Part shown: one piece after another, positions 35,501 through 44,487 of the stretch
How the letters are laid out: each line of letters starts with the position of its first letter
How positions within the stretch are numbered: the first letter of the stretch is position 1
Source: Apostichopus japonicus
Taxonomy: Eukaryota; Echinodermata; Holothuroidea; Aspidochirotida; Stichopodidae
Assembly (NCBI RefSeq): GCF_037975245.1
Contig: NC_092572.1
Coordinates: 23,046,489 to 23,110,488 of the forward strand
DNA: 64,000 bases
Reading direction: 5' to 3'
Position numbers and translations under genes: made by a program
Notes under the pieces: generated by a model
What the model was told of the DNA's origin: nothing
What the model saw: only the letters and a program-made list of their open reading frames with translations
Database searches by the model: none

Positions 35501-38500
35501 CACGAGGAGATAAACTAAATGGATATCAAGATCTCTTTAAGAACGAAAAACTTAAGAACCGAAATTTGTTCATTGAAGGTGACATGGGATTCGGTAAAAC
35601 AACGTTAGCTTTACAATTTATAAAAATGTGGTTAAATGAAGATCAAAATTTAGATTTTGGACTTGTTTTATACCTGTCTCTTCAAAATGTTGCTTTTGAA
35701 AATGAATATACGTGTATTCGAACACAGCTTCTGTCAGAGACGTGTGATATTGACGACATAACAATTCAAGAGATAATTGCTAACGAAGAAAGAGTTTTGT
35801 TCGTTTTCGATGACTGGGATCAATTCAACAATAGGCATAGTAAGAAATCATTTGTGTACAAGTTATTTGTTAACAAACAGAAAGAAGAACACAAAGTATT
35901 GATCCTCACTAGGCCATCACTTGCTGGTGAGGTATTTAGTGATGAACGCCCCATTGTAAAGATTGCCCAATTTGATGATGAACAAATTCAGAAATACCTA
36001 AAAGAAACTCTGAAAAGGAAGAACATTAATGGTATTTTTGAAGGAATCGTTGACAATAGCAGCATTTACGAGCTATGTCAAATACCATTATTTTTAAGCG
36101 TCATTGCCCCTATTATTGAAGACGACATGTTCAATATAGAGCATGATGAGACTGTAACCAAACTTTTCTTAAGCGTCTTCCCTAGTTTGATTAATCGTAA
36201 AGAGGCGGGAAATGACGGCGCTTTGGCGCTATTTGACTATAATCCTAAGTTAGCTCTTCTCGCCGCCGCGGGTTACACAACGCAAGAAAGCTTCTGGCCA
36301 AAGGAAAAAGTGGCATCGTTGATTGGGAGAACGGAATTGAATGATCTTATCAAGACAAAGATTCTTACAGAAACATCTGAAAGAAAACAACTTTCAGAAG
36401 ACCTGTTAAAAATGGAGAGTAAATGTAAAATTCATTTTAGTCACAACATATTCCAATGTTTTTATGGCGCACACTATCTAGCTTTCGATGCCAGCAGTGA
36501 AGAAATCGGTGACTACTTGCACAATACCGACATTCTTATTTGCCAGTATCTTTTCATATTTGCGTGCGGTCTATCAAATGATAAACAGTTACTCGTAACG
36601 ATAGTAAGAAGTCTACTACAAAGGGAGGAATATTATCCGTTTCCTATCAGCGATTGTATTGCCTTGTGTTGCTTTGAGGCCAAACCGGGAAAACTTGAAC
36701 ATAAACTTTTATCTGAGATTAGTGCTTCAGAACACAGATTTCATATCAAAGCTTCGGATGGCAGAAATGTAGTTAATGCGAAAGCATTTCTGATAGATTC
36801 CTGCGCAAAAGAAAAGGTAAGGAACCATTGCAAGTTAAATAATCGGTTAGTTATTTATTAAATTGGAATATATTTTTAATATTATTGTTAAAACAATCCA
36901 ACGAGTATACTCCGGTACCTTAATGTTAGCCTGGTAAAATTCATATATTGCATTTATTTTCGTTAGTTGGCAGATATTTATTGTATTTTCGTTTAGCATT
37001 GAAACAATTTACATGAGTTATCATATATTTATATTACAGGTCGAGTTTGGTTCTTTGGCAATTACGGAACATGTTAAGGAAATTGGCAGTGATAAAATAA
37101 CTTTGAGTACAGGAACCTCCTTCGAACTTCCTGGAATCATCAAATCCTACTACATCGTGGCATTCGAAAATAAGATTACCAACGAGGATCTGTTAGCACT
37201 AATTAAAGGGTCCCGACGTCTTCAGATATTATTGTAAGGGTCTGCCATGAATAATTATTTACGTCTTATCAGATTGCTTGAAGCTTTAATTGTAAAGTAA
37301 TGACGTTTCGACAAAATAGGCAATCAAGAACTACATGGCCACAACATTGTCATTATCATTTTCTTTGAAAAAAACAAACAAACAAATAGAAACTTAAATG
37401 ATCCTCTTCAAGCGGGCCCCAATGAAACACGATCATATCGTATGTGTTTTTCTTATAATGGAGGTGTCATAAGGTTAAAATATGATTTTCATAATTTTTA
37501 CAGTCTTTATAATAAATCGGAGCCGGAATACGAATGTGCGGAACTTTTTGAAACAACAGACTTGGAAAAGACTCTAGGTAAATATCCAAAAAGAAATATT
37601 GGTACTATACAACGACTACATATTGCAACCGCATTGTACTAGTATGATCTTTTATAATTCAATTCACATAGGCTAGTTTGGAGCCAACAAATAAAAACTG
37701 CCATTGATTTGTTAGTATCTATCTCAAAAAATCTCAGTAAAACAACTTTTTGCTTATAGTTTATATCTAAAATGTTGAAATGCCTTAGTGACACTGGAAA
37801 CGGAGGGCGATGTCGTCCATTGGAAAAGTACTGTTCTTGTGATCTAAGTATTGCAGGTTGTAGTCCTGGCCAGATCATTACATTATGTTCTGGGGCAAGA
37901 GCCTTTTTATTCATTCCCCCATGTGTATAAATAGGACCTACTTGGTCACTTGTTAATTAAATAACGAAGGCCGTTGCTGCTTCATCTTATCTGGAGCTCC
38001 CGGTGGACACAACGCGTGGGGGCACTGTAGTTTCCCGGGAACAGCTGTATGAATTGTACACTATTGGGTTTGTAGGTGTGACAAGTAACCAGTTAGCACG
38101 TGTTCATTGTTGTAAAGATGTGACGAAAATGTCTTGACCACGATTGTAAACCTTTCATTTTAACTATGTACAAATGCACTTAGTGACATGGTTTATGGAA
38201 CATTTATAAGTGAGTAATATCGTCTAGTGACTATAATTCTAAACATACCTATGTCAAACTTTGAGTTGATTTAATGGGACGATATTACTTTCATCTACAG
38301 TTGTGTGGGTGTACTGTCAAGCCGAAGACCTGACGCTGTTTACACTGTCTTCAAAATTCAAATGCTGGACGGTAATCATCTACTTCTTTGATACCGCTTA
38401 GAGTTTATTCTTAACATAATTAATAACGGGTTTCCTACATTAGGATTTTGCAAGTTCCTCTGTTTAGCTTTAACTTCCAGGTTTAGCTATAGCTATGTTT

Positions 38501-41500
38501 AACTTCATTTGCTACGTTTACTTGTGAAATTTACGGAAAGATAGGTACTGCATCAGTTCAAAAGGTAAAATAAAATTAAAAGGTTTCTAAACTTTCGTTA
38601 AAGATGGTTGATACTATAGACTTGAGCGCTGATTGTATATTAAACATGAATATTAACCCTCCACTGTTAAAGTAAAAACATAATCCACTCTTTGTCCCCT
38701 CTTCAATAATGGCGTCAAAATACAGTTAATTATGGAAACATCTTGTTCAGAGGGCTGTCGCAATTAACATGCTCAAATTCACCCTTAATCAATGTAATTA
38801 CTAAGATTGTTTCTATCTTGTTGTCTCAAGGCAGCATCTCGCTGTAATATATTTCCAAAATGATACGATCATACAGAGGTCATGTTCATATTCCTGTTTC
38901 AAATATTGTGCTGCACAGCTCGTCACACCTTACATCTTAGATATAAGTCTCTGAGTCGTCTTTCTAAATTCATCTAAAGAAGTACAACTTTCTTTTTCAC
39001 TTGTAGAGTCTGGAAGGATCTCTTACTATTGTAAGTAAACAAAGTCAAAGTTCAATGGAACTGAAAAGTAGCATTCCACCCGTCACATACATACCCTCCC
39101 CCTTGAACCATATCAAAATTGGATATTGTTGTGTTATTCATTACGATATATATTTTCGTGCTATTGTGAGATATCCCGATGGGTTAATTGGCATACAAAG
39201 ATGGACGCAAACGAACTGCTTTAGGAATTTTATAACGAATCTGTTGCATATACGTGTATTAAGATGAGCGCCATATTCATTCATTGGCTCTGTGCCCTTA
39301 TGCTTAACACCGCCTGTGTCTTATTGATAATTACAAATATACTTATACTACCGCTGTATAGGATCGGAAAAGGCATGGAAATTTTATTTTGCGCTGGAAC
39401 AGTTATCCACAAAAAGCTTTGACTATGACATCAACACATGACGGTGGCATTGGCAAAGATACTCTGCCTTGAGCTCTCATGAACATGTTTTGTTTTAACT
39501 GATGTGCGGATAAAATATGTCTTTCTATTTTCTTGCTATCTCTTAGAAAGAGCTAAGGAAGACGGATGTAAGTTCTACTTCTTATATACGAATTACGTCG
39601 GGTTTAGGGATTTTTAAATGTTGGAAGGCGAGACGTTTTGATTCTAGTTTAAATCTAACCTAACCTAAGTGTACATATGAGTCAGATGTGTTTAGTTGGC
39701 CAGACTTATCAATAAAACAGTAAACAAACAGACAGGTGTCAAATTATGCAGAAAGCAAGACAATGGCCATTTAAAAAAAAAAGCCAGAAGATAATTTGGC
39801 TTAGTAAGCTGTACAGATCAGAATCAGAAACAGTTTTTACTTCCACTTAAGAGATAAAGCGGAGCTAAAATAAAGGTCAGTTTGTATTCATTCGTTTTAA
39901 ATTGCATTAAACAACTTGTCCGATCCTTCCATTTGTTAACCTGCTTTCTGTATGTGTGTATTTATGTGTTTAGGCATGTTTTGTGCTTAACATATTATTA
40001 TATTTTTGTATTCTATTCTTTTTACAGTTGTGGAAAGACTCTGCGGTTAGTAGTTTCAATAGTGTCCTTCCCGTGTAGAGCTCTTGCAGAAATAACTATC
40101 ATCAACTTAGTTTGGTGGAAGTCAAAATTAACAATGATTAACATGGTTTGAATATTCTATAAACATTGAGACATCAGGATTAAAGAGAAATTACTAAGTT
40201 TTGTAAATATAAATTAACTTATATATAATCTTTAGTTTAGCAAAGACGAATGGCAATACTGCAGGGACGGACACGAGTGACGAAAAGTTTACAGGGAGTT
40301 TACAATTGACATATGAATGTAATCAAAACGTTTCAGCATTGAAATATATTTATTTACATCACGAACGAAAGAGTCGAGTGGAGCCGAGTCGAAAGATTCA
40401 ATCAAATCCATACAGCGTATTAGCGCAACAAGCACAACCCTAGGCATCTCGTAATTCTTCCAATATCCAGTCTATATTTAAGATTTAAAATCTTACGTAA
40501 GTTTCTTGTAGCATCCATACTTTATTTTACTTATTTCATGACCTAATATTTCCGGATATCTTTCACAGAATCTAGACAAAATGGAGAAGGTAACTTCCTG
40601 CTTAGGGACAACTCGTTTTACTCTTGTCCTTGTTATTCTTACTATTTTATGTACCGATTGGCGAACATGTGGATCTAAGGCACGACCACCATTTTTGTCC
40701 TGGAGGCTTCTGAGACGTTAATTCGTCCAGGGGAAGTGTCTAAATGGAGTTATTAACTCTCTCTTACTTTTAAAAAGTTTGATAAAATGAAGGGTCACTG
40801 TGATTGGAAGCAAAATGGTGCCATATTTTGAAACTTTTCGAACAATGTTGAAGAATTTTCGACTGTTTAGTTCGCACCGCACATACTTGTTATATATTTA
40901 CTACTGTATACTAGAATTATATGTAATACTATATGCTGTAGTCTAAAAGAGGAGGGGGTCGCCCTTAATATGGACCATGTCATTTGAGATTAGTTATGTT
41001 TCATCAATTGCAACCAAAAAAAAAAGCTCGTATAGTGACTGAGTATAGGTTATACTTGGATGTAAAATGTAGTTACTTAGAAGATGCGAAAGTAAAGGTT
41101 ATGATGCTACTCTACTGTAGTAGAACATGTCTACTTCTTGTACAGGTTATATAGCTTTATACCATCAGCAAGAAAAAGAGAAAACGTGTTATGTGATACA
41201 TTAATGCATGAAAATCTTAGAATTACTTTCAAGAACCTATTATTCTGTTGTAACAGGAATACAGGATGCTCTTGAGACGTTACCAGGTACGTTTAGCATA
41301 ATCCTAACAAAATATTAAATGATCTACAGTTGTGCCATATAATATATTGAATGAAATATATTGGGCAACGTGTAAGCTACCATTGGATACATGCTCAATG
41401 TGGTTTGATGTACTATATCCTCGAAAGGACATTTTCGTGTTCGACAAAAAAATATAAAAGTAATACGATTAGCTGCCCCAACTTGGAGTTTACCTTGACC

Positions 41501-44487
41501 TGTTTTTATCCTTTAAGTACCATTTTGCTCGATAATCGAGTTGATAAAAGTTGTTTAAAGCAGGGACTCTAGCAGCACTCTGGTTAGAGAGTATAGATAT
41601 GTGTTTATTGACCAGTTGTGTGTTTCTGTACCGAAGATTGAATTAAAGAAAACAACACGATAAATGCCAACTTTCATCATCTGGCTCTCCTCAGACTCTA
41701 AGGCTACTTAATCATGTAGTAATTGCTTATATATGTTTAACTTGAAGCTTTTGCTTTGCGTATATTTTTGTTCAATAATAATAATATTTCGGCCTTTTCT
41801 TCATTTCTTTATTATATGGATTTCGTTGTAAAGGACATTGGCAACTTTCTCAACTCGGTAAATATGTAAAGTCTCTCATATTGCTGCAGTTTTTGAAGTA
41901 TCATACTACTTGTAGGAACCAAAGTGGTAGCATATCGGACTCCAAAACAGAATGGATATACAATAACAAACATGTAGATAAACGGTGCTATAATTTGGAA
42001 AAAAATCTGAGTTACGTTATCTAGATATTTCCAACAAATGCACATAAAAGTGTCGCCTGTCTTGGATATCAACGATGTTCATAAATTAAATATAAACTTT
42101 AGTCAAAACATAAATTTAAGTGACTGATAGAAATTCGATTGGTTTTGGATACTGTACGGAAGGAGGCTCATTTAGAATCGTTCTGTTGGTATACGGACTC
42201 TTGTTGTCATACATTAATGAACCTCAAATTCGATAAGCTTCAAGAAATATTGATTTTTCATTAAGAGAGGCCATAAGATGGTAACCTTAAATCAGAAAAT
42301 TATTGGATAATCCTGGCAGGCATAATACACGCTGTGCCCGAATTTGGATACAAGTGTCAACCTGACCACGGCACATTATATGCTTTGTGTGGTTTTCATT
42401 ACCGAGGGCATACACCCTTACTTGTGTTATTCTGGTTCTAAAATGTACTACCTCAACAATTTGAAATAAATTATGGTGAATATGATCCCAACATCAAAGT
42501 GACATTTAATAAATTTAACATTTCACATTGCTCTGTGGTGCCTTTCACAGCGTACAGAGCTCGACACTAATTGGAGACTTCGAACGGAAAGATATATAAG
42601 AGGTATAGCAGCGACCTTTACTCAATATGTGAACACCTGGCATAAGGTATGTTATTCCAGTAAAACCAATAGTTTTATGTTACCCTTTATATGTTTTCTA
42701 AAAACCACTACTTTGTTTAATACAGATTTCAGACACTGGCCGAGCAACGTTTCCAAAATTACACCAACACACGCGGCAAGATTTAGCATTTAAAAATGCA
42801 TGTCAGAAAGAAAATTTGTTTAGAAAATTATGTTATGAATCTCAGAGTCCCAGTGGTGGTTCGGTGGACAAGCCCCTAGATGCTAAAGGGTTGATAAATA
42901 TTAACTGTTATTTCGTAGCTAGTATAAAGGGCAAAATACATTGTGAGAGAAATGAATAACATTTCTCTGGAATGTACTTCAATGCCCCGGTGGTGATCCA
43001 GGGCGAAGGGCCCGGAAGGTTTAGAATTGGTGATATTTCGTATTCTGTCGTATAGACTTTGAGCACCAAAACGTCCAGCTCTCTTGGATATTTAAAAGTC
43101 AAAGCGGGGACTTTCTCGTTCTGTCGAAGCCATTCAAAAGCAGGTAATTACTTCCTGAACGGATTTCGGTGAAATGTACTTCAAAGCAATAGTGGGAAGA
43201 AGGGATCGGGCGTAGCTCCCAGAAGCTATAGCATATTGGTAGCCAAATAGTATCACAATCTGGGAAATGTGGGGGACATCAAAAGATTTTTTTTTATTCT
43301 CTATCCATTTTTGGTTTCATACTCTTACGTTCATGATTGTAAAATCACGCTTAAAGCGGCTGAATTTACAGCCCCATTTTGCATCCATTTGATTCTACTA
43401 GGGGTATCACAACCCTATTCCACCACGCCCGTATGTATGCCCCGACTGTATGATTACTTATACCTGAGAGGCACTTAACACTTAAAAAAAAATCATCAGG
43501 GGGGAACGCTCGCTACTTAATTTGCTTAAGCAAATGCTATTAGAATAAAGTTACTTGAAACGGTCTTAAGGTAGACATCACAATCTCAAATGAAAATTTT
43601 GTACAGTTATTGGTAACATGATTTGCATTTATTTTATATTCAAACTTTATGCAGGTATATACCTCACGAAATGCGGAGAAAATGAAGAAAAATAGTATAG
43701 CTCTATCAGAGGTACAGTATACATAGTGGCCTAAATTATTGTACGGCTATTTATATTCCCATGTGTTGCTTGGTCAAGATCGTTTTCTCATAAATAATAA
43801 AATTTCTTACTTTAGGCCCGTTTGCTTCTCGTAACAATGATAAAGTGTCTCACGTTTCTAACTCTCGGAAATTGATCATGTTTTTGTCCATTATTTGTGC
43901 GTTAACTAGGCGCTACCAGGGTAAATTGAAAGTGTTACTGCGTGTTTGAAATAACTGCTCAAACTAACGTAATACTTCGAGATTTTTCCAAATCATAAGA
44001 TCAATTAATATGTCATCTGGTTAAGTAAGGTTTGCCCGATGTATGTTCTTCGACACCTCCCGAGCATAATTTCTAGGACAAACACAAAATTCCAGAAATT
44101 TTAAATAGCTTGTCATTGGTTAAATAACTTTGGCAATACCAGCTTAGTCAATTTTAAGATTCATGTCTTCATTGTGTACTACAAATGTTTCTTAAGTGGC
44201 TTTCTTTGCTCTCGTTCAGGTCATTAACGACTTATCAGATCAACTAAAAAAAATGGGCTATAATGATTTCGACCCGGAGGAAAAGGTATGTTTATTTTAT
44301 TACACTAAAAATATTTCGGTTACAAGCAACTAATTTTAAATATCAGATTTACAATTCTTATTTTTCTTGTTTCTCTCTTCTTTTTTTTTCTGTTTGTTTT
44401 TAGGATATCATCGTCGACAATCCGAAAGAATTTCTTGAGTTGATTCCCAGCATAAAGAAAATATTCTTAAACATCCATCAACTGTAA
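20509..44487 (+). CDS. Ig-superfamily transmembrane receptor with cytoplasmic NACHT and LRR-like region (multi-exon)
   Basis: Gene model built by splice sites and phase. Exons: 20509-20566 signal; 21761-22084, 24037-24687 and 25094-25432 Ig; 25546-25662 TM; tail exons A/B/C in four tandem copies (26210-30843); 35372-36816 NACHT; 37040-37233, 37504-37577 and 38301-38371 LRR-like; then small phase-0 exons to a stop at 44487. All Ig and TM joins are phase 1. The NACHT exon also starts in phase 1, so it can follow either TM or mini-exon C. Predicted product: type I membrane protein with four extracellular Ig domains and an NTP-driven oligomerisation module inside. NACHT proteins are usually cytosolic, so this layout is unusual. 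Isoforms ending at exon B would be plain Ig receptors. Whether all exons belong to one transcript is not proved; the alternative is two adjacent genes (Ig receptor and NLR). Confidence 0.6.
21761..22084 (+). CDS. V-like Ig domain exon (Ig1)
   Basis: Acceptor ACATAG, donor ACGG|GTAAGA, phase 1-1, about 108 residues. It starts GRDQWWTGCYTPQYAEINQE. It has the B-strand Cys (GYIMCQF), the core Trp (IFWYDD) and the E-F strands (SNGSLIIYNVSMDHDRSYKV). The usual Y-x-C of the F strand is replaced by SYKVLYF, so the canonical second Cys is missing, while an extra Cys lies near the N-terminus (GCYTP). N-glycosylation motifs NVT, NGS and NVS fit an extracellular domain. Confidence 0.75.
22085..24036 (+). 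other. Large intron between Ig1 and Ig2
   Basis: No coding exon seen. It contains short C-rich and T-rich tracts and an A-rich patch, with a long T run just before the next acceptor. Confidence 0.5.
24037..24687 (+). CDS. Double Ig exon (Ig2 and Ig3)
   Basis: A 651-nt phase 1-1 exon with two fused Ig domains and no intron between. First domain: STLTCSLRGSRPHAWLQWF and later LLVSFVCEAAL (Cys-Trp-Cys). Second domain: LANFTCSLDKPKTLLWKVKL and LSHEGEYVCFTNES (Cys-Trp and a classic E-G-x-Y-x-C). The acceptor follows a T-rich run (TTTACAG, ends 24036); the donor is ATAG|GTGCGT. N-linked sites NFT, NGT and NES are present. The V-like then C-like order resembles nectin, CD80 and related adhesion or costimulatory families, a resemblance only. 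Confidence 0.75.
25094..25432 (+). CDS. C-type Ig domain exon (Ig4)
   Basis: Phase 1-1, 339 nt, from TTCCAG to AGAG|GTAGGT. It begins with a Pro linker (VPPSPSHVVV) and has NGTLTCSVSGVRPPVTLEWI and LNILKCSAYGPTES, the Cys-Trp-Cys core of a C1/C2-type domain. Two more Cys in the N-terminal part (AECP, RQC) and one in the E strand (VQCNE) could form an extra disulfide. Confidence 0.75.
25546..25662 (+). CDS. Transmembrane exon of the Ig-NACHT gene
   Basis: Phase 1-1. A short stalk (NCSSEESGQTPPESHVN) is followed by the helix SIVIGIVGIFMIILEALVLV. The donor is CTTCG|GTAAGT. This is the only intact TM exon of the gene; the last 25 bases are repeated at the start of each later array copy. Confidence 0.75.
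26210..26268 (+). CDS. Array copy 1, tail exon A1
   Basis: 59 nt, phase 1 to 0, between TTCAG and CAG|GTATCA. Peptide GKYFNQKRCRKQHYQEVPQQ: very basic just after the membrane, unlike copies 2-4. The common 3' end (EVPQQ / EVPEQ) shows the exons are related. Confidence 0.6.
26381..26449 (+). CDS. Array copy 1, terminal exon B1
   Basis: Acceptor TTCTTAG. Joined directly to the TM exon (phase 1) it reads GRQLYKGRYFANYEENFLT and stops at 26437-26439. Joined to A1 (phase 0) it reads GVNYTKADTLQTMRKTSLHN and stops at 26447-26449. The first reading keeps the YEENFLT end seen in the other copies. The next AATAAA is at 27009, inside copy 2. Confidence 0.5.
   Translation, partial: GVNYTKADTLQTMRKTSLHNLI
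26819..26840 (+). CDS. Array copy 1, mini-exon C1 (weak donor)
   Basis: 22 nt, phase 0 to 1, after TAAACAG, encoding NSTSESK plus one base. The donor is GTTAGT, weaker than GTAAGT in copy 4. Confidence 0.3.
27550..27596 (+). CDS. Array copy 2, tail exon A2
   Basis: 47 nt, phase 1 to 0, encoding VFEHGLTQDSHEVPEQ. Shorter than A1 and acidic rather than basic. Confidence 0.55.
27713..27762 (+). CDS. Array copy 2, terminal exon B2
   Basis: Acceptor TTTACAG. Following TM in phase 1 it reads VNKGRYFASYEENFLT and stops at 27760-27762. After A2 in phase 0 the frame shifts to LTKADTLQAMRKTSLHNLI. Confidence 0.5.
28144..28165 (+). CDS. Array copy 2, mini-exon C2 (weak donor)
   Basis: Same 22-nt sequence as C1 with donor GTTAGT. 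Confidence 0.3.
28875..28921 (+). CDS. Array copy 3, tail exon A3
   Basis: 47 nt, phase 1 to 0, encoding VVEHGLTQDSHAVPEQ. Confidence 0.55.
29038..29088 (+). CDS. Array copy 3, terminal exon B3
   Basis: Acceptor TTCACAG. One extra A compared with B2 puts the frame after A3 (phase 0) into LNKGRYFASYEENFLT, stop 29086-29088. Direct joining to TM would now end early (VKQRQILCKL, then a stop). Confidence 0.5.
   Translation, partial: LNKGRYFASYEENFLT
29472..29493 (+). CDS. Array copy 3, mini-exon C3 (weak donor)
   Basis: 22 nt with a GAGA-to-GACG change that creates an internal GGTAAAT; the end donor is GTTAGT. Confidence 0.25.
30205..30251 (+). CDS. Array copy 4, tail exon A4
   Basis: 47 nt, phase 1 to 0, encoding VVEHGLTQDYHAVPEQ. 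It has a Tyr where copies 2 and 3 have Ser. Confidence 0.6.
30368..30418 (+). CDS. Array copy 4, terminal exon B4
   Basis: Acceptor TTTACAG. After A4 in phase 0 it reads LNKGRCCASYEENFLT, stop 30416-30418. The RYF of the other copies is RCC here. Confidence 0.5.
   Translation, partial: LNKGRCCASYEENFLT
30822..30843 (+). CDS. Array copy 4, mini-exon C4 (link to NACHT)
   Basis: 22 nt, phase 0 to 1, after TTGAACAG, encoding INTSYSE plus one base. The donor is a full-consensus GTAAGT, unlike copies 1-3. A4 (phase 0) to C4 to the NACHT exon (phase 1) keeps the frame, giving SYSEYKRSQF at the junction. Confidence 0.5.
31183..31410 (+). CDS. Possible further alternative last exon, uncertain
   Basis: A good acceptor (TTTATTACAG, ends 31182) opens a 75-codon phase-0 frame beginning CNPTNNHKNKSTKARHSNAK, stop at 31408-31410. 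It is basic and polar with no domain. It could follow any exon A in phase 0. After C4 (phase 1) the frame would stop within a few codons. Confidence 0.25.
   Translation, partial: CNPTNNHKNKSTKARHSNAKELLQRKTDFRRKSVRNLRLMYTRTHANAFSGNNISGHFVYTVLSSYVNVNNTHSI
31523..31680 (+). repeat. Interspersed repeat, copy 1
   Basis: Starts CAGGCGCGTATCCAGGATTT, then a 13-base G run, then GGAGCGCCACCATCGGTTGG and CGTACAAGAAAATTT. Related copies are at 32687-32870 (+) and 48541-48660 (-). Confidence 0.65.
32687..32870 (+). repeat. Interspersed repeat, copy 2
   Basis: Starts CAGGCGCGTAGCGAATACTT and shares AGCGCCACCACGGGTTGGCG and CGTACAAGAAAATTT, followed by a common GCCTCCCAGATCGC block. Confidence 0.65.
33027..33051. 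repeat. (TA)n microsatellite
   Basis: Uninterrupted alternating TA within the pre-NACHT intron. Confidence 0.7.
33238..33357 (+). repeat. Long polypyrimidine tract
   Basis: About 120 bases almost purely C and T (TTCT/CCTC mixture) next to the inverted repeat end with GGGGGGCGCGCGCCCCC at 33361. Such tracts can form triplex DNA. Confidence 0.7.
33954..33972. repeat. C homopolymer run
   Basis: About 19 consecutive C in the pre-NACHT intron. Confidence 0.7.
35372..36816 (+). CDS. NACHT NTPase exon
   Basis: A single 1445-nt exon from TTTGTAG (35371) to AAAAG|GTAAGG (36817), phase 1 in and 0 out. It begins KRSQFIDEVRQKYENMLNQS, a helical lead-in. Numbering from the Met at 35419: Walker A GDMGFGKTT at 54-62, Walker B VLFVFDDWDQF at 126-136, sensor LILTRPS at 161-167. 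The NACHT order (P-loop, about 65 residues, Walker B, about 30 residues, T-R-P) is intact. In Walker B the usual D-G-x-D-E is D-D-W-D-Q, with the last acidic residue replaced by Gln. The rest should hold the winged-helix and helical parts, including FSHNIFQCFYGAHYLAF, typical of NLRs. NACHT proteins bind ATP/dNTP and oligomerise in innate signalling; that role here is by family. Confidence 0.9.
37040..37233 (+). CDS. LRR-like exon 1 after NACHT
   Basis: Acceptor ATTACAG, donor TTATT|GTAAGG, phase 0 to 2. It begins VEFGSLAITEHVKEIGSDKI and ends with ITNEDLLALIKGSRRLQIL, a leucine-spaced pattern like the start of an LRR region. Confidence 0.65.
37504..37577 (+). CDS. LRR-like exon 2
   Basis: 74 nt, phase 2 to 1, completing a Phe codon and encoding LYNKSEPEYECAELFETTDL then EKTL. 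Exons of 71-74 nt match one LRR each. Confidence 0.55.
38301..38371 (+). CDS. LRR-like exon 3
   Basis: 71 nt, phase 1 to 0, after ATCTACAG: VWVYCQAEDLTLFTLSSKFK then CWT. The phase fits exon 2 exactly. Strand and helix spacing is LRR-like. Confidence 0.55.
39007..39030 (+). CDS. Micro-exon, 24 nt
   Basis: TTGTAG before, GTAAGT after; phase 0-0; SLEGSLTI. Confidence 0.4.
39547..39567 (+). CDS. Micro-exon, 21 nt
   Basis: CTTAG before, GTAAGT after; phase 0-0; KELRKTD. Confidence 0.4.
40028..40045 (+). CDS. Micro-exon, 18 nt
   Basis: TTTACAG before, GTTAGT after; phase 0-0; LWKDSA. The donor is weak. Confidence 0.25.
40569..40589 (+). CDS. Micro-exon, 21 nt
   Basis: TTTCACAG before, GTAACT after; phase 0-0; NLDKMEK. 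Confidence 0.35.
41257..41286 (+). CDS. Micro-exon, 30 nt
   Basis: GTAACAG before, GTACGT after; phase 0-0; EYRMLLRRYQ. Confidence 0.4.
42551..42646 (+). CDS. Helical exon, 96 nt
   Basis: CTTTCACAG before, GTATGT after; phase 0-0. It encodes RTELDTNWRLRTERYIRGIA then ATFTQYVNTWHK, likely alpha-helical. No known domain. Confidence 0.5.
42726..42959 (+). CDS. Possible alternative last exon
   Basis: After AATACAG a phase-0 frame of 77 codons runs from ISDTGRATFPKLHQHTRQDL to HCERNE and TAA. No good donor follows, so if used it would end the protein. It may also be chance or repeat-derived. Confidence 0.25.
   Translation: MSDTGRATFPKLHQHTRQDLAFKNACQKENLFRKLCYESQSPSGGSVDKPLDAKGLININCYFVASIKGKIHCERNE
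43655..43711 (+). CDS. Small exon, 57 nt
   Basis: ATGCAG before, GTACAG after; phase 0-0; VYTSRNAEKMKKNSIALSE, polar helix. Confidence 0.45.
44220..44285 (+). CDS. Small exon, 66 nt
   Basis: TCGTTCAG before, GTATGT after; phase 0-0; VINDLSDQLKKMGYNDFDPE then EK. Confidence 0.55.
44404..44487 (+). CDS. Last exon of the Ig-NACHT gene
   Basis: After a strong pyrimidine tract and TTTTTAG, phase 0: DIIVDNPKEFLELIPSIKKI then FLNIHQL and TAA at 44485-44487. An internal donor (ACT|GTAAGC) just before the stop could allow splicing on, but I found no convincing next exon. Confidence 0.5.
   Translation, partial: DIIVDNPKEFLELIPSIKKIFLNIHQL

Noticed and set aside
41812-42072. 86-codon minus-strand ORF with hydrophobic stretches
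   Set aside because: Lies antisense in an intron, AT-rich, without start context or homologous motif.
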